Assembly: GCF_033568475.1 (NCBI RefSeq)
Contig: NC_133121.1
Span: 131,534,375-131,598,374, forward strand
Reading direction: 5' to 3'
Origin: Henckelia pumila
Taxonomy: Eukaryota; Streptophyta; Magnoliopsida; Lamiales; Gesneriaceae
DNA: 64,000 bases
Below, piece by piece: positions 47,180-59,066 of the stretch. Position numbers and translations under genes: made by a program. The notes below the pieces were generated by a model. It was not told the origin of the DNA and searched no databases. It saw only the letters and a list, made by a program, of their open reading frames with translations. Positions within the stretch are counted from its first letter, which is position 1; every line of letters begins with the position of its first letter.

Positions 47180-50100
47180 GGAGAATTCTAGTTGGAGGCA
47201 ACTCCACGTTTGCGTTGCTAGATTCAGGGGCTACGCATTCGTTTATCTCCCTGGAGTTTATCAGGCGGGTAGGCATCACACCTGAGAGTAGTGACAATGG
47301 GTATGATGTTACTATGCCGTCAGGGCAGATTATTTCTACCTCAAAGGTTATTCGAGGACTGGAGTTAGAGCTGCAGGGATACTCCATTCGAGCAGATGTA
47401 GTAGTTTTGCCTTTGAGTGGTTTTGATCTTATTTTGGGTATGGACTGGTTGACAGTCAATGGAGCTTCGATTGATTTTCGTTGGAGATCAGTGTCAGTGA
47501 GACCTACAGTAGGCGACCCGTTCACTTTTCACGCATCTCAGAGCAGTGATATTCCTCAGGTGATATCTCATATTCAGGCGAGGAAGTTGTTGAGACGGGG
47601 TTGCCAGGGGTTTCTAGCGAGTATCGTCACGATTTCAGAGCCATCCAGCAGATCATTATCAGAGTTAGAGGTGGTTCGTGACTTTCCGGATGTCTTTCCG
47701 GAGGATGTTGCCGGAATCCCACCAGTGAGAGAGGTGGAGTTCAGCATCGACTTAGTGCCAGACACTGTGCCTATCTCTAAGGCACCATACAGGCTTGCTC
47801 CTACCGAGATGAAAGAGTTGAAGGAGCAGATTCAGGAGTTGTTAGAGAAAGGCTTTGTTCGTCCTAGATTTTCTCCGTGGGGAGCTCCGGTGCTGTTTGT
47901 GAAGAAGAAGGATGGCAGTATGAGACTGTGCATCGATTACCGGGAGCTCAACAGGGTCACAGTGAAGAACAAGTATCCACTGCCGAGGATAGAGGATTTA
48001 TTTGACCAGTTGTAGGGAGCTTCAGTGTTCTCCAAGATCGATCTGCGATCTGGTTATCATCAGTTGCGTGTTAGAGATGCAGATGTGTCCAAGACTGCTT
48101 TCCGAACACGATATGGGCATTACGAGTTCTTAGTGATGCCCTTTGGGATGACCAATGCACCAGCGGTTTTCATGGATCTCATGAACCGAGTCTTTCAGCC
48201 GTATTTAGATCAGTTCATCATAGTCTTTATTGATGATATCTTGATCTATTCTAGGAGCATCGAGGAGCATAGACAGCATCTTCAGACAGCCTTGCAGACT
48301 TTGAGGGAGCATCGATTGTATGCCAAGTTCAGCAAGTGCGAGTTTTGGCTTGAGCAGGTGGCATTTCTTGGCCACATTATTTTGAGAGATGGAGTTGCAG
48401 TCGATCAGTCTAAGGTTGAGGCAGTGCAGAATTGGGGTATTCCGAAGAATGCTTCAGAGATTCGCAGTTTCTTGGGTTTGGCAGAATATTATAGGAAGTT
48501 CATCAAGGGTTTCTCCTCTATTGCAGTACCCTTGACTTCCTTGACCAAGAAGAATGCGAAGTTTATCTGGAGTTCAGACTGTCAGAGGAGCTTCGATCAG
48601 CTGAAGGAAGCACTCAGTACCACACGAGGAGTTAGAGGTGTACACCGACGCGTCTAAACTAGGTTTAGGCGCAGTGCTTATGCAGTGTGGTAAGGTTATT
48701 GCGTATGCGTCGAGACAGCTGAAGATTCATGAGCAGAATTATCCGACGCATGACTTGGAGTTGGTAGCAGTGGTTTTCGCTTTGAAAATCTGGAGGCACT
48801 ATCTGTATGGCGAGAAGTGCAAGATTTTCACAGACCACAAGAGTCTCAAGTACTTCTTCACACAGAAGGAGTTGAACATGAGACAGCGCAGATGGTTGGA
48901 GTTGGTGAAGGACTATGATTGTGACATTAGCTACCATCCGGGTAAAGCTAATGTAGTGGCCGATGCTTTGAGTCGGAAGTCGTCAGTGGTATCATGTTTG
49001 ACCGTACAGTTACCACTACAGAGCGAGATTCAGAGATTTGGCTTGGAGTGTTATTCGAGTGGCCATGCACCGAGTTTGTCAGTGTTGACGGTGCAGCCAG
49101 TTCTGCGAGATCGGATTAGAGAGGGACAATCTACTGATGAGGAGTTACAGCGATGGAGACAGAGAGATGAGGCTAGAGGTAATCTCTTGTATACAGTGGA
49201 GGATGGTATCGTTCAGTACCGTGGGAGGATGTGGGTACCGAACGTTGATCAGTTGAGAGCTGAGATTTTAGCAGAGGCTCACACATCTCCGTACTCCATT
49301 CACCCCGGAAGTACGAAGATGTACAAGGACTTGCAACTATTGTATTGGTGGCCTGGAATGAAGAGTGACATCGGGAGAGTGGTGTCAGAGTGCTTGACTT
49401 GTCAGCAAGTCAAGGCAGAGCATCAGCGTCCAGCGGGACTTCTTAGACCTCTTCCTATTCCGGAATGGAAATGGGAGAATATTATGATGGACTTTGTGGT
49501 TGGCTTACCGAGGAGTGCCAGAGGTTGTACAGCGATTTGGGTGATTGTGGATAGACTCACCAAGTCAGCTCATTTCTTGTCGGTGAGGACTACTTATACT
49601 TTGACACAGTATGCAGAGCTTTACATCAGAGAGATTGTTAGACTGCATGGCATACCAGTGTCTATTGTGTCAGACAGAGATCCGAGATTCACATCTGCGT
49701 TTTGGAAGAGTCTGCACACAGCTTTGGGGACTAGGCTTTTGTTCAGTACAGCATTTCATCCCCAGACAGATGGTCAGTCTGAGAGGGTGATCCAGGTTCT
49801 CGAGGATCTTCTGAGAGTTTGTGTCATTGATTTTCGGGGCTCTTGGGAGACTAGACTGCCATTAGTGGAGTTTACCTATAACAACAGTTTTCAGTCGTCT
49901 ATAGGTATGGCTCCTTATGCAGCATTATATGGGAGGAGATGCAGATCTCCTGTGCATTGGGATGAGGTTGGTGAGGGGATTTTGCTGGGCCCTGAGATTG
50001 TGCAGCAGACAGCTGACATAGTGACTCAGATTCGAGATCGGATGAGGACAGCTCAGAGTCGGCAGAAGAGTTATGCAGATGCCAGACGACGAGATTTGGA

Positions 50101-50527
50101 GTTTGCTGTAGGTGATCACGTATTCCTGAAGGTGTCACCCATGAAGGGAGTAGTGCGTTTTGGCCGGAGAGGCAAGCTTAATCCGAGGTATATAGGGCCA
50201 TTCGAGATCTTGGAGAGAGTTGGCACGTTGGCCTACCGTTTAGCTTTACCTCCAGGGCTAGCGGCAGTGCACAACGTTTTCCATGTATCCATGCTTTGGA
50301 GATATGTCTCCAACCCGTCGCATGTGTTGGATTTTGAGCCCTTACAGTTGCCACCAGATCTAGTGTATGAGGAGAGGCCAGTGCGGATCTTGGCTAGGGA
50401 GGAGCGGAGGCTTAGGACGCGGGTCATACCGATGGTCAGAGTCCAGTGGCTGAATCACTCAGAGGAGGAAGCTACTTGGGAGACCGAGGCAGACATGAGG
50501 ACTCGCTACCCGGAGTTGTTCGGGTAA
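47180..50527 (+). pseudogene. Tekay pol: protease, RT, RNase H, integrase, chromodomain (one stop, one frameshift)
   Basis: The protease has [15 protein letters not shown] (about 47215) and ILGMDWL. RT follows with [40 protein letters not shown], a TAG at 48013-48015 right before [16 protein letters not shown], then [15 protein letters not shown] and the catalytic FIDDILIYS. RNase H ([15 protein letters not shown]) is in another frame because about 20 bases are missing near 48630. The last 629 codons are open: an HHCC integrase finger ([24 protein letters not shown]), the core with D-D-E ([28 protein letters not shown]), and a C-terminal chromodomain ([16 protein letters not shown]). Integrase with chromodomain targets insertion to heterochromatin. 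Stop at 50525. Confidence 0.92.
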
Positions 50528-50535
50528 GTACTTTA

Positions 50536-50582
50536 ATTTCGAGGACGAAATTTAATTTAAGGGGGGGGGGGAGAGAGAGAAT
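50536..50582 (+). other. Tekay conserved hairpin and polypurine tract
   Basis: ATTTCGAGGACGAAAT (50536-50551) immediately follows the pol stop. The polypurine tract AAGGGGG... with GAGAGAGAGAAT ends at the base before the 3' LTR. Same arrangement as at 36870-36906. Confidence 0.85.
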
Positions 50583-53222
50583 TGTAACACCCGGTATTTT
50601 TAATTACGTAAATCCGCATGCATAGGATATTTAATTATTTAAATTTTAGATTTATGCGTTAAATAATTATGTGAATTATTTGTGCATGATTTAATTTATT
50701 TTTAAGCATTTAACCCATAATTAGTAATTTCTATAATTTTTAGTATTTCAATTATTTTATCGCGTAGACGGGACCGTGGACGGACGAGATGACGACTTTC
50801 CACCCAAATTATTTTATGAGCCTTTTTAGAGCCCTAAAATATTATTTTGAGTTTTATTATCTCAAAATTTTAAGTATTTAATTTTATATAATTGTAGGAG
50901 TCCATTTTTATCCAAATTAAGCCATTTTAATGACTTTTTATTATCTTTAAAATTCCCTAAATTTATAATTTCGGGATTTTCATATATTTAACTTAAATTA
51001 TCAGATTTTGAATTTTAAGTTAGAGTTTTAAAATTTTATATTTTATATTTAAACCTTATAATTATCCTAAAACCTATTTTAATTAAAACCTAAACCTAAT
51101 CTACCCAACCCCACACACACACACGCCTCCATCACTCAGCCGACACCCAATTCCCTCCATTCTCCATCTTCATCTTCTTCCTCAAGCCAAGGTGACTCCA
51201 TAGCTCATTTTCGAAGGTTTAAAGCTTGTCGTCATCGCCCGTCGTCCCGGAAACGTCCTACGTGCGTGCTAAATCAATTTCATCGGTGAAAGGCATGATT
51301 CCTTCTTTAATTTTCGTACCATCTCAGTTATTATAGTGTGCGTATGGTGTATGCATCAAAACTTTAAAGAAATTTCAGAAAATATGGGTTCGTTTCGGTT
51401 GTATACACATGGCTCCTTGTTTTTCATTGACATACGCACGTTTTCATGGTTATGGACGTCTAGGTTGCTGGTCAGAGGTTCCTAGGTTGAGGAAGGGTGG
51501 TTTGGGCTCGAGTGGCTCGAGGGGTTCGAGCCAAACGAGCCCAAGATTGGAGCTGGTGCAGTCGGGTGCCATGGCCGAGCAGGTTAGGGTTTCGGGATAT
51601 GGGGCTTCGGGTTTGGTTTTGGGCGTGCATGGGGCTCGAGCCAGGGTATGGTTCGAACCGGCAGGACCCTGGGAAGGTCCTGTCGGCGGCGCTCCGGCCG
51701 GTCGTGGCCGGAGCGGGGCGGCAGCAGGCGATGAAGGCCTGCTGCCCGTGCACGCGGCGGCCGAGAAGGGAAGGTAAGGGGGGGTTTCGGGTTTAGGGCT
51801 CCAGGTTGTTTCCGGGTCGGGTCAGTAGGTTAGTGGGTCGAGTTAAGTGGGTCCGGGTTCGGGTTTGGTGGGCCGGGCTCGAGTCTTTTTATTTTTAAAA
51901 TATTTTGCGAATTAATGGGTTTTGAGTCAATTAATTAGAAATAAAATTATTTGGACTCCCAAAGAATTTTATTTGGACTTTTAAAATTTTAATTAAGTTA
52001 GTCCATTAATTTTATGGGCTTTTGAGCCCATAAAAGTTATTGGGCCAGTCTTTGGGTTTTTGGGCCCATTGGGCCAGTTTAAGTTGTTATTGGGCTTAGT
52101 GTATTTTAATGGGCTTTATTAATTTAATTGGGCTTAGAATAATTATTTGGGCTTAAAGTGTAAGATAATGGGCTTAAGTATGTTTATGGGCCAGATTTAA
52201 GTAAATGGGCTTGAGTGTTAGGGCCAGCAGTCCAGGACCATCCATGAGAAAATTTGCATGTGTCCTGATTATATATTTAATTATTTTTATGCATTGAAGT
52301 TATTTTAATAATTATATGTTAGTAAGAAATTAAATTAAATATATATGAAGAACACACATTTTATTCAAGTACATGCATTCATGAAATGATATTTTATGCA
52401 TGATTTAATGTTTAAGGTTGAGCAAGAAAATACTTTATGTTGGAAGTTGAAGTAGTGTGACAATTTAAGGGGGATTCGTCCCCATATGATTGAAGGGCAG
52501 TTTACTGCCAATTTAAGAGGTGATTCGTCACCGGCCACGTACGTTGGTTTCCACGCTGATCAGTATTTAATGTATGATTTAAGGTTACACTACGGATACA
52601 ACCATGCGATGTTAGAAAATTAATTGCTCAATAATGTTATGTATTATGTTATTTAAGTTTATTTAAGTTGAGATATGTTAGGTAATTTTTAAGCATGCTC
52701 ATTCATGTATATGTATGTATTAGTATTTAATTGTTTTAAATTATTTTAAACCCTTGTTATGTTAGCATGTTGGGCCTCTAGGCTCACTACACTGGTATGG
52801 TGCAGGTGAGTACATAGAGGATGTCGTAGCTCCCACCGGAGGCGAGGACGTATGAGCAGACATGCAGTGACCCCGTGACCGTGACAGATATCTGAGTCAC
52901 ATGCATGTTTTATTTATGTCGGCATGATACATTTTTATTATGTTTCAGTGTTTGTGAGATAGAATATTTTATTAACTATTTTCAGTGCATGCAAATTTTA
53001 TTCATTTTATTTATGCAGTATTTTTTTTATTAAATGTTTGACTCAGATATTTAGTTTATTTTAAAGAATGCATTTTTATTTAAGTATTTAATTATTTATT
53101 TATTTATTTTAAATATTTTATTCTGTGCATATATGTATGGGCATATATGTACATATTTTATTTAGTATATAAAAAAAAAAAAATTCCGCACATTTATTTA
53201 TTATAGAGTTAGGGTCGTTTCA
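50583..53222 (+). repeat. Tekay 3' LTR (2,640 bp)
   Basis: Near-identical to the 5' LTR; visible differences include a short deletion near the start (GCATGCATAGG where the 5' copy has GCATTCATAATTAGG) and scattered substitutions. Confidence 0.93.
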
Positions 53223-53449
53223 CGGTTCCCCATTCATCTCTTCTTCATCTCTTCTCCAGATCCATTTTCCAACTCAGTGAAGCCAACCAAAACGGTGAGT
53301 ACATCTGAAACTTACGTATATATATACGAACATAGGTTCTTTGTGCGAGCAAACCACTGATTTCGCAATTTTGTTTCTGGAATATGTTTTTTCAGGCGTT
53401 TTTTGATCGTGGATTCGACGACCCATGCACAATATTGCTCGACGAATTT

Positions 53450-54254
53450 ATGGGTGATACCAGAGGAAAGCTTAGGGTGCCTCTCAATTGCCACTCCCGA
53501 CCAATGGTAATTTTTCTAACTCGTTTCAAATGTAATTCAATATACAGTGGTTTTTGGGTACTTACTAAATTGTAACTAAATCCACATCTGGTCATCTAAA
53601 AAAGATGTATTGAGGTCATAAACCAAATGTATGCGTAATTGTAATTTACAATTTGAATGATTTGTGTCTCCAATTATTTTACGTAAATAATTTTAGGCAT
53701 GATGTATGTTTGATTAAAGTCCCTTTATACAATGCCTTTTACACAAACGTGCTTGTTATTTATTCAATGGATAGATTTAGATGGTATTTATACTTGTGAT
53801 TATCTTCTATTTTTTTAGGAATTTAATTTTAATAGGTTGTTTTCTTCACATTGTTGTGTGATGTATATTCTAAAAAATGCAGCGAAAGTATTACGTGGTT
53901 TTCGTTGGAAGGAATCCTGGGATATACAATACATGGTACGAAGCAAACACCGAAGTTTGTCGATATCCCGGGGCTTGTTACAAAGGGTACATTACCAGGA
54001 TAGAAGCTGAGGAAGCCTTTGCAGACTATTTGAGGAAAGACTCTGCTGGTCCAACAAGTTCGACACATACGACTTCCACTCCAAGGCCAAGCTGCAACAT
54101 AAACAATGACAGTAAGGGTTTAAAGTACTTTGGACCTTTACTAGAAGTTGTGTCAGACTTAGCTTCTGAAACTCGCAAGCTTGCAAATACAGTGGAGAAG
54201 AATGCCGAGAAGATCTCCATGTTATTGAAGCAAATGGAGATGTCTGAGTCGTAA
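53450..54254 (+). CDS. Harbinger cargo gene with RNase H1 N-terminal (hybrid-binding, 'Cauli_VI') domain, 142 aa
   Basis: Exons 53450-53506 and 53883-54254 join in phase 0 across a GT-AG intron. A non-coding first exon probably lies before 53293 (ACG|GTGAGT), with a further splice acceptor at 53393-53395. Residues about 20-68 match the domain named after caulimovirus inclusion-body protein and found at the N-terminus of RNase H1: KYYVVFVGRNPGIYNTWYEA, then the PGACYKGY core and EAEEAFADYL. This fold binds RNA/DNA hybrid or dsRNA. No RNase H catalytic domain follows. After a Ser/Thr-rich linker there is a helical C-terminus (LLEVVSDLASETRKLANTVE), a likely oligomerising coiled coil. It lies on the strand opposite the transposase and is intact although the transposase is broken. 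The N-terminal extension is uncertain. Confidence 0.72.
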
Positions 54255-55092
54255 ACATTATCAGTGGTTTCGTTACTAATGGCTTTTATGTGTGTGTTTC
54301 TTTTGAAGTATGAAGAACAGACTAAGGTTGTATGAGATATGTATCTAGCTATTGTGTTCAATTTGAATGTGAGTAGATGTTGTAATGGAAGTGCGTTGTT
54401 GTACTTTACAGAGCTACTGACTTTGGTCTTACTCTGTTAACACCAAATTATAAATTATTCAGTGTGCTTCATAGTTGATTCAATGTTGTGATTCTTCATT
54501 ACTCTTTGGGATGGGAGGATGTTATTTTACAGATTGAGGAACACTTGATGCCTTCAAATTAAACACTGTCTGAAGAACGTCTATGATAGTGACATCGTTT
54601 GATTGTGGTGTGTACTTCTACTTTCAATTTTTTTAATTACGACTACCTGGTTACATTATCCTCATTTCTTCAAGTTCGATTTTATTTGCAGGTTAGCTTT
54701 TACAAACGTTGCCGATCAGTCTATGCGCACCTTTCTGATCAATGGAAGTTCATTTATTACATATGCAGACATTCGGTAGTTCATTCTAATACTTATCAGA
54801 ATTTTGGAGTTTTTTTTATCAAGTAATTTAAGGCAAGCATTTAATGTTGGTTATCTACTACATTCTGATTTCAACTCCCCCTCAATTACTTTCACACATT
54901 TTAATTGATGTGACTTACATATCTTTATTCAGTAGGATATCTTGGGTGATTGACTTGTATTTACTACAAGTGGTTGGATGGATTCACTCACCATTTATTT
55001 ATAGCATTTATTTAACACATCTGATCGATATTCTTCGTAGTAAAAATATAAACGCATATATTCTCTGTCCTTTTCCTAACTTGCGCTTGATC

Positions 55093-55449
55093 ATGTCTGT
55101 GAGCAGGAAGGGCTGTTCAGAAGATTCTGTCAACAGCACATACATCATTCCTGTGGTTAATCTGAGCTCCGATGATGAAAAATCAACCTCCACCAACGAA
55201 AATGATTATCAAGTGAAACGCAAGAACGTGAATGTCTTCGGACCAGCAGGCAATGTAGGTAATATTGGGAAGAAGATGAAGTCTTACCATCTATTGCTTC
55301 CGACACTACATGATGGGAAAGAGAACATTATCGCCACAGAACCGGTGTTTCAAACTAGCCCAATAAATGAATATCGTTTGAAAATTTTGGTGGGTGAAGG
55401 CAAGAAACCAGTTGAGGTGATTGATCTCACCGATGATAATAGTGGCTAG
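55093..55449 (+). CDS. Harbinger cargo gene with SUMO-interaction-like motifs (118 aa, otherwise unknown)
   Basis: An open frame from MSVSRKGC to TAG at 55447. Two hydrophobic-acidic motifs stand out: IIPVVNLSSDDE near the start and VEVIDLTDDNSG at the end. Both fit the pattern of SUMO-interacting motifs (a V/I/L core next to acidic or Ser residues). The middle is basic (QVKRKNVNVFGPAG, GKKMKSY). The frame is open upstream to 54844, but that part is hydrophobic and AT-rich and may be intronic; an acceptor CAG lies at 55106-55108, and an exon-like piece occurs at 54694-54773. It follows the RNase H1-N-like gene on the same strand, perhaps as a second gene or as alternative downstream exons. 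No known family is recognised. Confidence 0.45.
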   Translation: MSVSRKGCSEDSVNSTYIIPVVNLSSDDEKSTSTNENDYQVKRKNVNVFGPAGNVGNIGKKMKSYHLLLPTLHDGKENIIATEPVFQTSPINEYRLKILVGEGKKPVEVIDLTDDNSG

Positions 55450-56398
55450 TATATGAAGACTGTATTTGACTTTAGACTCTTGCTCCACTCTTTTTGAGTC
55501 GCTGTCATTCTTAGTACTTGGCAGACTTTTTGAATATTGTTAGTGGGCAAGAGGATAATGTAAGGTTTGAATATGCTAGACCTTGTTGTGTTCTGTTTGC
55601 TAGGCCTTGTGTTTTGTTTCAAGTTTTGAAATAGAATCGCAATGCGTTCGCTAGGCCTTTTGTGTTAAGTTTGAAGGTTGTTGTGAAATAGAGTCTCAAT
55701 GCATTTGCTATACCTTGTTGTGTTCTCTACATTTTATATTCGTTGACAGTAACGAGAAACCTTGTTCAAAACTGAGTATTAGAGAATGAGTATTAAATAG
55801 TGGAGCATTTACACTCATTGCGTACTCCGCACATCATTGTGCACTATACTGAAACAAATTTTTAATAAATCTACTGCACATGCGGTTCAGAGCACATGCA
55901 CACACCATGTTTGAGATGTTACACGAATGCACATGTATTATTTTTTAACAAAAAGAATAATGCATTTGCAGAAAAAATCAGTGCCACAATTCCCAGTTAT
56001 TCTTTTTTTAAAAAATTTATACTCAAAATAATAGCACAACTCATGTCATTCTCGGATACATCTTGTAGTAAGTAATTCATCGTAATAATTATTATCACTT
56101 GGAGATGGCATAGGGAAAGGTTTAAGGCAAACTGCAAAAATTATTCACCAAAGACAATTCCCAACACATAAGCAATTTTAAGACAGACAAGGTTGGGAGG
56201 CTAAATTGCTTAAACCATGGCATAATTTTTTAACCACATAATTACATTTCATTCCATCATTAAACATACATTGCAAAACCAAAATGAAGTCATACCATGA
56301 CTTATCCATTCTAACTCACCCAAAAAACTATAGTGAGGTAATGAGACAGTGAGTATCCTCCAAAAACATAAATACCAGAGTTGCATAGAAATACAAGT
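55450..56398. other. Convergent intergenic region of the Harbinger element, with a 60-bp tandem repeat
   Basis: No gene. The plus- and minus-strand gene pairs of the transposon converge here, so both 3' UTRs should lie in it. 55575-55735 holds about two and a half copies of a roughly 60-bp unit (GCTAGGCCTTGTG ... GAAATAGA ... CAATGC). Confidence 0.5.
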
Positions 56399-57413
56399 CT
56401 ATTCGTCACCTTTTAACAACCTTTTCACTAAGCATATCCTGCCTTTCTCACCGAGACGCTTGAACAGTGCCAATTCGTCATGGCTTTTAAACAACAACTG
56501 AGCTGCATGTCCTTGCTCTTCTTCATTCAACTCAGTTAGACCTTGAACACCTTCTAAAACCATATCTTGTGCAGCCGAAATCTTCTCCTCGGCTGCCATT
56601 TCCTTAATCAAAGCTGACATTGTTTTGTTTATGATATGCGCAAAGTTGTTGATTGCCTTGACTATGGACTCGTCAACGTCATTCACTTTCATCCTTTTGT
56701 TCCTCTTCGAAGTGGTTGTGGAAGTTGGTTTGGACGACGGAGTCGGAGTATCTGAAATTGAGTCGCCTGACACTTCTAACACAGGGGCTGTCGGAGTGTC
56801 AATTGGGGTGGACTCATTGGTAAGAGGTTCATCTGAAAGTTTAAAAACATCGAACAGTGCATTGTCACAATTCATGCGTTCGTCTCCAGCAGCACGGTCA
56901 TTACCAAATATTTCGCACCAATCATGAAAATGTATCCACTGTTTGTGTCTCATAGTTCGTAAACTTTGATCTCCCTACGACAATATAATACAGAGGAAAC
57001 ATTGTAATATGGTTTAACAATCGGGGCCAATAACAAGCTAAATTATATACCTTAATGATGTCTTCCCACGTCTCATCTGTAGCATCTATGGTATGCTCAG
57101 CATCATTCCATCCAACCCCACTCCTTGTTAAAATAGTCACCAAAGTGCTATACGTTTTTTTCCACACATGTATTTTAGAATTGATATGAGGAATGGCACG
57201 TAAGTTATAGCCACAAATTTCAGTCTGCAGTGTAGTCTCTAGTAAACTTAAATAACCAGATCTGAATCCATTATCGCTTTTCCAACCCTTACTGATTACG
57301 TCTTTCAAAGCATGGATCAGAACCTCTTCTTCACGTGCACTCCAACTTCTTCTCGTTTTTTCAGGTTTTTTCGCACTTCCATTGACACTTCCAGAAGTTG
57401 CGTTGCTGTACAT
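56399..57413 (-). CDS. Harbinger Myb/SANT-like DNA-binding protein (312 aa)
   Basis: Exons 57413-57051 and 56974-56399 join in phase 0 with GT-AG borders; stop at 56399. A 5' acceptor upstream of the ATG suggests a non-coding first exon. Residues about 20-115 are the Myb/SANT-like trihelix-type domain of Harbinger partner proteins: TRRSWSAREEEVLIHALKDV, KSDNGFRSGYLSLLE, HINSKIHVWKKTYSTLVTIL, SGVGWNDAEHTIDATDETWE. The family signature FHDWCEIFGNDRAAG follows, then a Ser/Thr/Pro linker, a basic KRNKRMK cluster (nuclear localisation candidate) and a helical C-terminus. In characterised Harbinger/PIF/mPing systems this protein is needed with the transposase for nuclear import or binding of the transposon ends. 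It reads intact. Its gene lies downstream of the transposase on the same strand. Confidence 0.85.
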
Positions 57414-57665
57414 TTCTAACAGATGATTGATCTGGCACAAAATTAAATTAATAAGCACAACATTACATCTGACAAGTTATTAAAATAAACAAACATAGTA
57501 CACTAGCGCATATATCAAAAATAAACACATAATTAAAACAACATACAAACAACCGAACATCATAAATATTGATTTCAATCCAAACAAGTACGTGGAATAC
57601 TTTCTGAAAATAGCCAAGTACTAAGGTCTTTAAGCACAATCTACATAAGTACTAGAATAAGTAAT

Positions 57666-59066
57666 TCAATAATTGTTCGTATTCCACATTGACGAGGCAA
57701 ACTCCTCTCTCCATGAATCCCATGAGTTTGATGTCTGAAAACTGCTAATGAAATCATGTTGTGTTTCTTGTACCAGGCTACCAACTACTTCTTCAAATTC
57801 TTCCATTGGATCCTCAGTCATTTGTGATCGGATGAAATTGTGTAGAAGAGTACATGCAAGAATTATTCGGTTCTGCACTTTAACTGGATAAAACGAAGGG
57901 CTTCGAGGAATCGCTCATCTCTTCTTCAATAAATTAAATGCTCTTTCAATCACATTACGAGCTTGTGAGTGTCTCCAATTATAAAGCTCCTTGTAGTTTT
58001 GTGGTCCAGCAGCACGGTTGCCCCATGCGTCCCTATGATATCTAACTCTTCGAAAATGAGTCAAAAAACCTTCTGTATTTGCATATCCATTATCGCATAG
58101 GTAATAACAACCTGCATTATTTATAATAAACATGAATATATGCACGTCAGTAATATATGGCCAAATATTAGACGATAAACATAATGAACACATACAGTAA
58201 TTAACTCTAACCTCTTGGAACTTTGAAACTATCATCTCCAGTGAGTGCATCTCTTAGAACCCTTGCATCTGCTGCGGATCCCTCCCAACCAGTCAAGACA
58301 TATATGAAGTTCATGTTTATGTCACATACACCCAATACGTTCACCGCAATAGTACCTTTTCTTGTTCTATATTTTGCTCTCTGTTGGCAGTGTACATGTA
58401 CGGCAATATGTGTCCCGTCTAGTGCACCTAAACAACCCTACAGTAGTTGATAGCAAAAATACGAGTATGGTGTTACACTTGTAAATGGGCTGACCAACAG
58501 TAATGCCTACCTTATGACATGTTTACAAAGTAATATAAGTACCTTAAACCATTTTCAAGTCTCATTTGAACAATTTTCGTCAATTGGGGAAGACTTCACA
58601 AGAAGTAGTGGGTGTAACTTCAGCACACCCTGCAATACTTCATGAAAATATGCACTAACTGTCTGTCCGCTACGATTATAATCATGTCCAGTGACTCTAT
58701 TTTTTTATGATGTGCCAAGATAGACAAAAACATAGCTACCTTTTCCTCCACTCGTACATATCTAGAATCTACTACGCCTCCAACATTAGTCAGTAGATAA
58801 CACAAACGTGCAAATGCATTACGATTCATTCTCAGATTAATAACACATTGGACATCTCCAGCGTCAATGATCCTATGCAAATGGATCATTTGGGCATTTA
58901 TTCTATCCGTCATCGAGTACGAATTCGCCGATCTGCGGAGACCAGTGCGTCGCCGCTTCAACATTCTTCTACGGTGTCGTATTAAAAGACATATCATCAA
59001 ATACATTCGAGACAACATTTGGTGTACCAATAACACGATGAGTATGTTTCGACATTTGCTGTCCAT
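57666..59066 (-). pseudogene. Harbinger DDE transposase (HARBI1/ALP1-like), broken
   Basis: Minus-strand exons 59066-58543, 58437-58212 and 58111-57666, with GT-AG borders. The start ATG is at 59066, shortly after an acceptor AG. An N-terminal helical region (MNRNAFARLCYLLTNVGGVV, EKVAMFLSILAHHKK) precedes the catalytic domain. The DDE residues are present: D in GALDGTHIAVHV, D in YYLCDNGYANTEGFL, E in RNVIERAFNLLKKR. GWEGSAADARVL and ILACTLLHNFIR are further family marks. Defects: a one-base deletion in the A/T run at 58700-58706, a TGA at 58557-58555, and a TGA at 57917-57915; both stops stand where the family has Trp (W-K-W-F-K and K-K-R-W). It would cut and paste the element with the Myb/SANT-like partner if intact. 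Domesticated relatives such as ALP1 keep the fold without all catalytic residues; here all three remain. Confidence 0.9.

Larger units (their letters stand above)
43106..53222 (+). mobile_element. Tekay-type Ty3/Gypsy chromovirus (complete, coding-defective)
   Basis: CGGTT target duplications (43101-43105 and 53223-53227) flank LTRs of 2,647 and 2,640 bp beginning TGTAACACCC and ending GTCGTTTCA. The internal region has a perfect initiator-Met PBS, an intact gag, protease-RT-RNase H-integrase-chromodomain pol, and a polypurine tract. Domain order, large LTRs and a C-terminal chromodomain place it in the Tekay (Del) clade of chromoviruses. LTR copies differ at few positions, indicating recent insertion, yet pol has a TAG stop at 48013 and a small deletion/frameshift near 48630. 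It sits in the left arm of the Harbinger element, upstream of the RNase H1-N-like gene. Confidence 0.93.
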
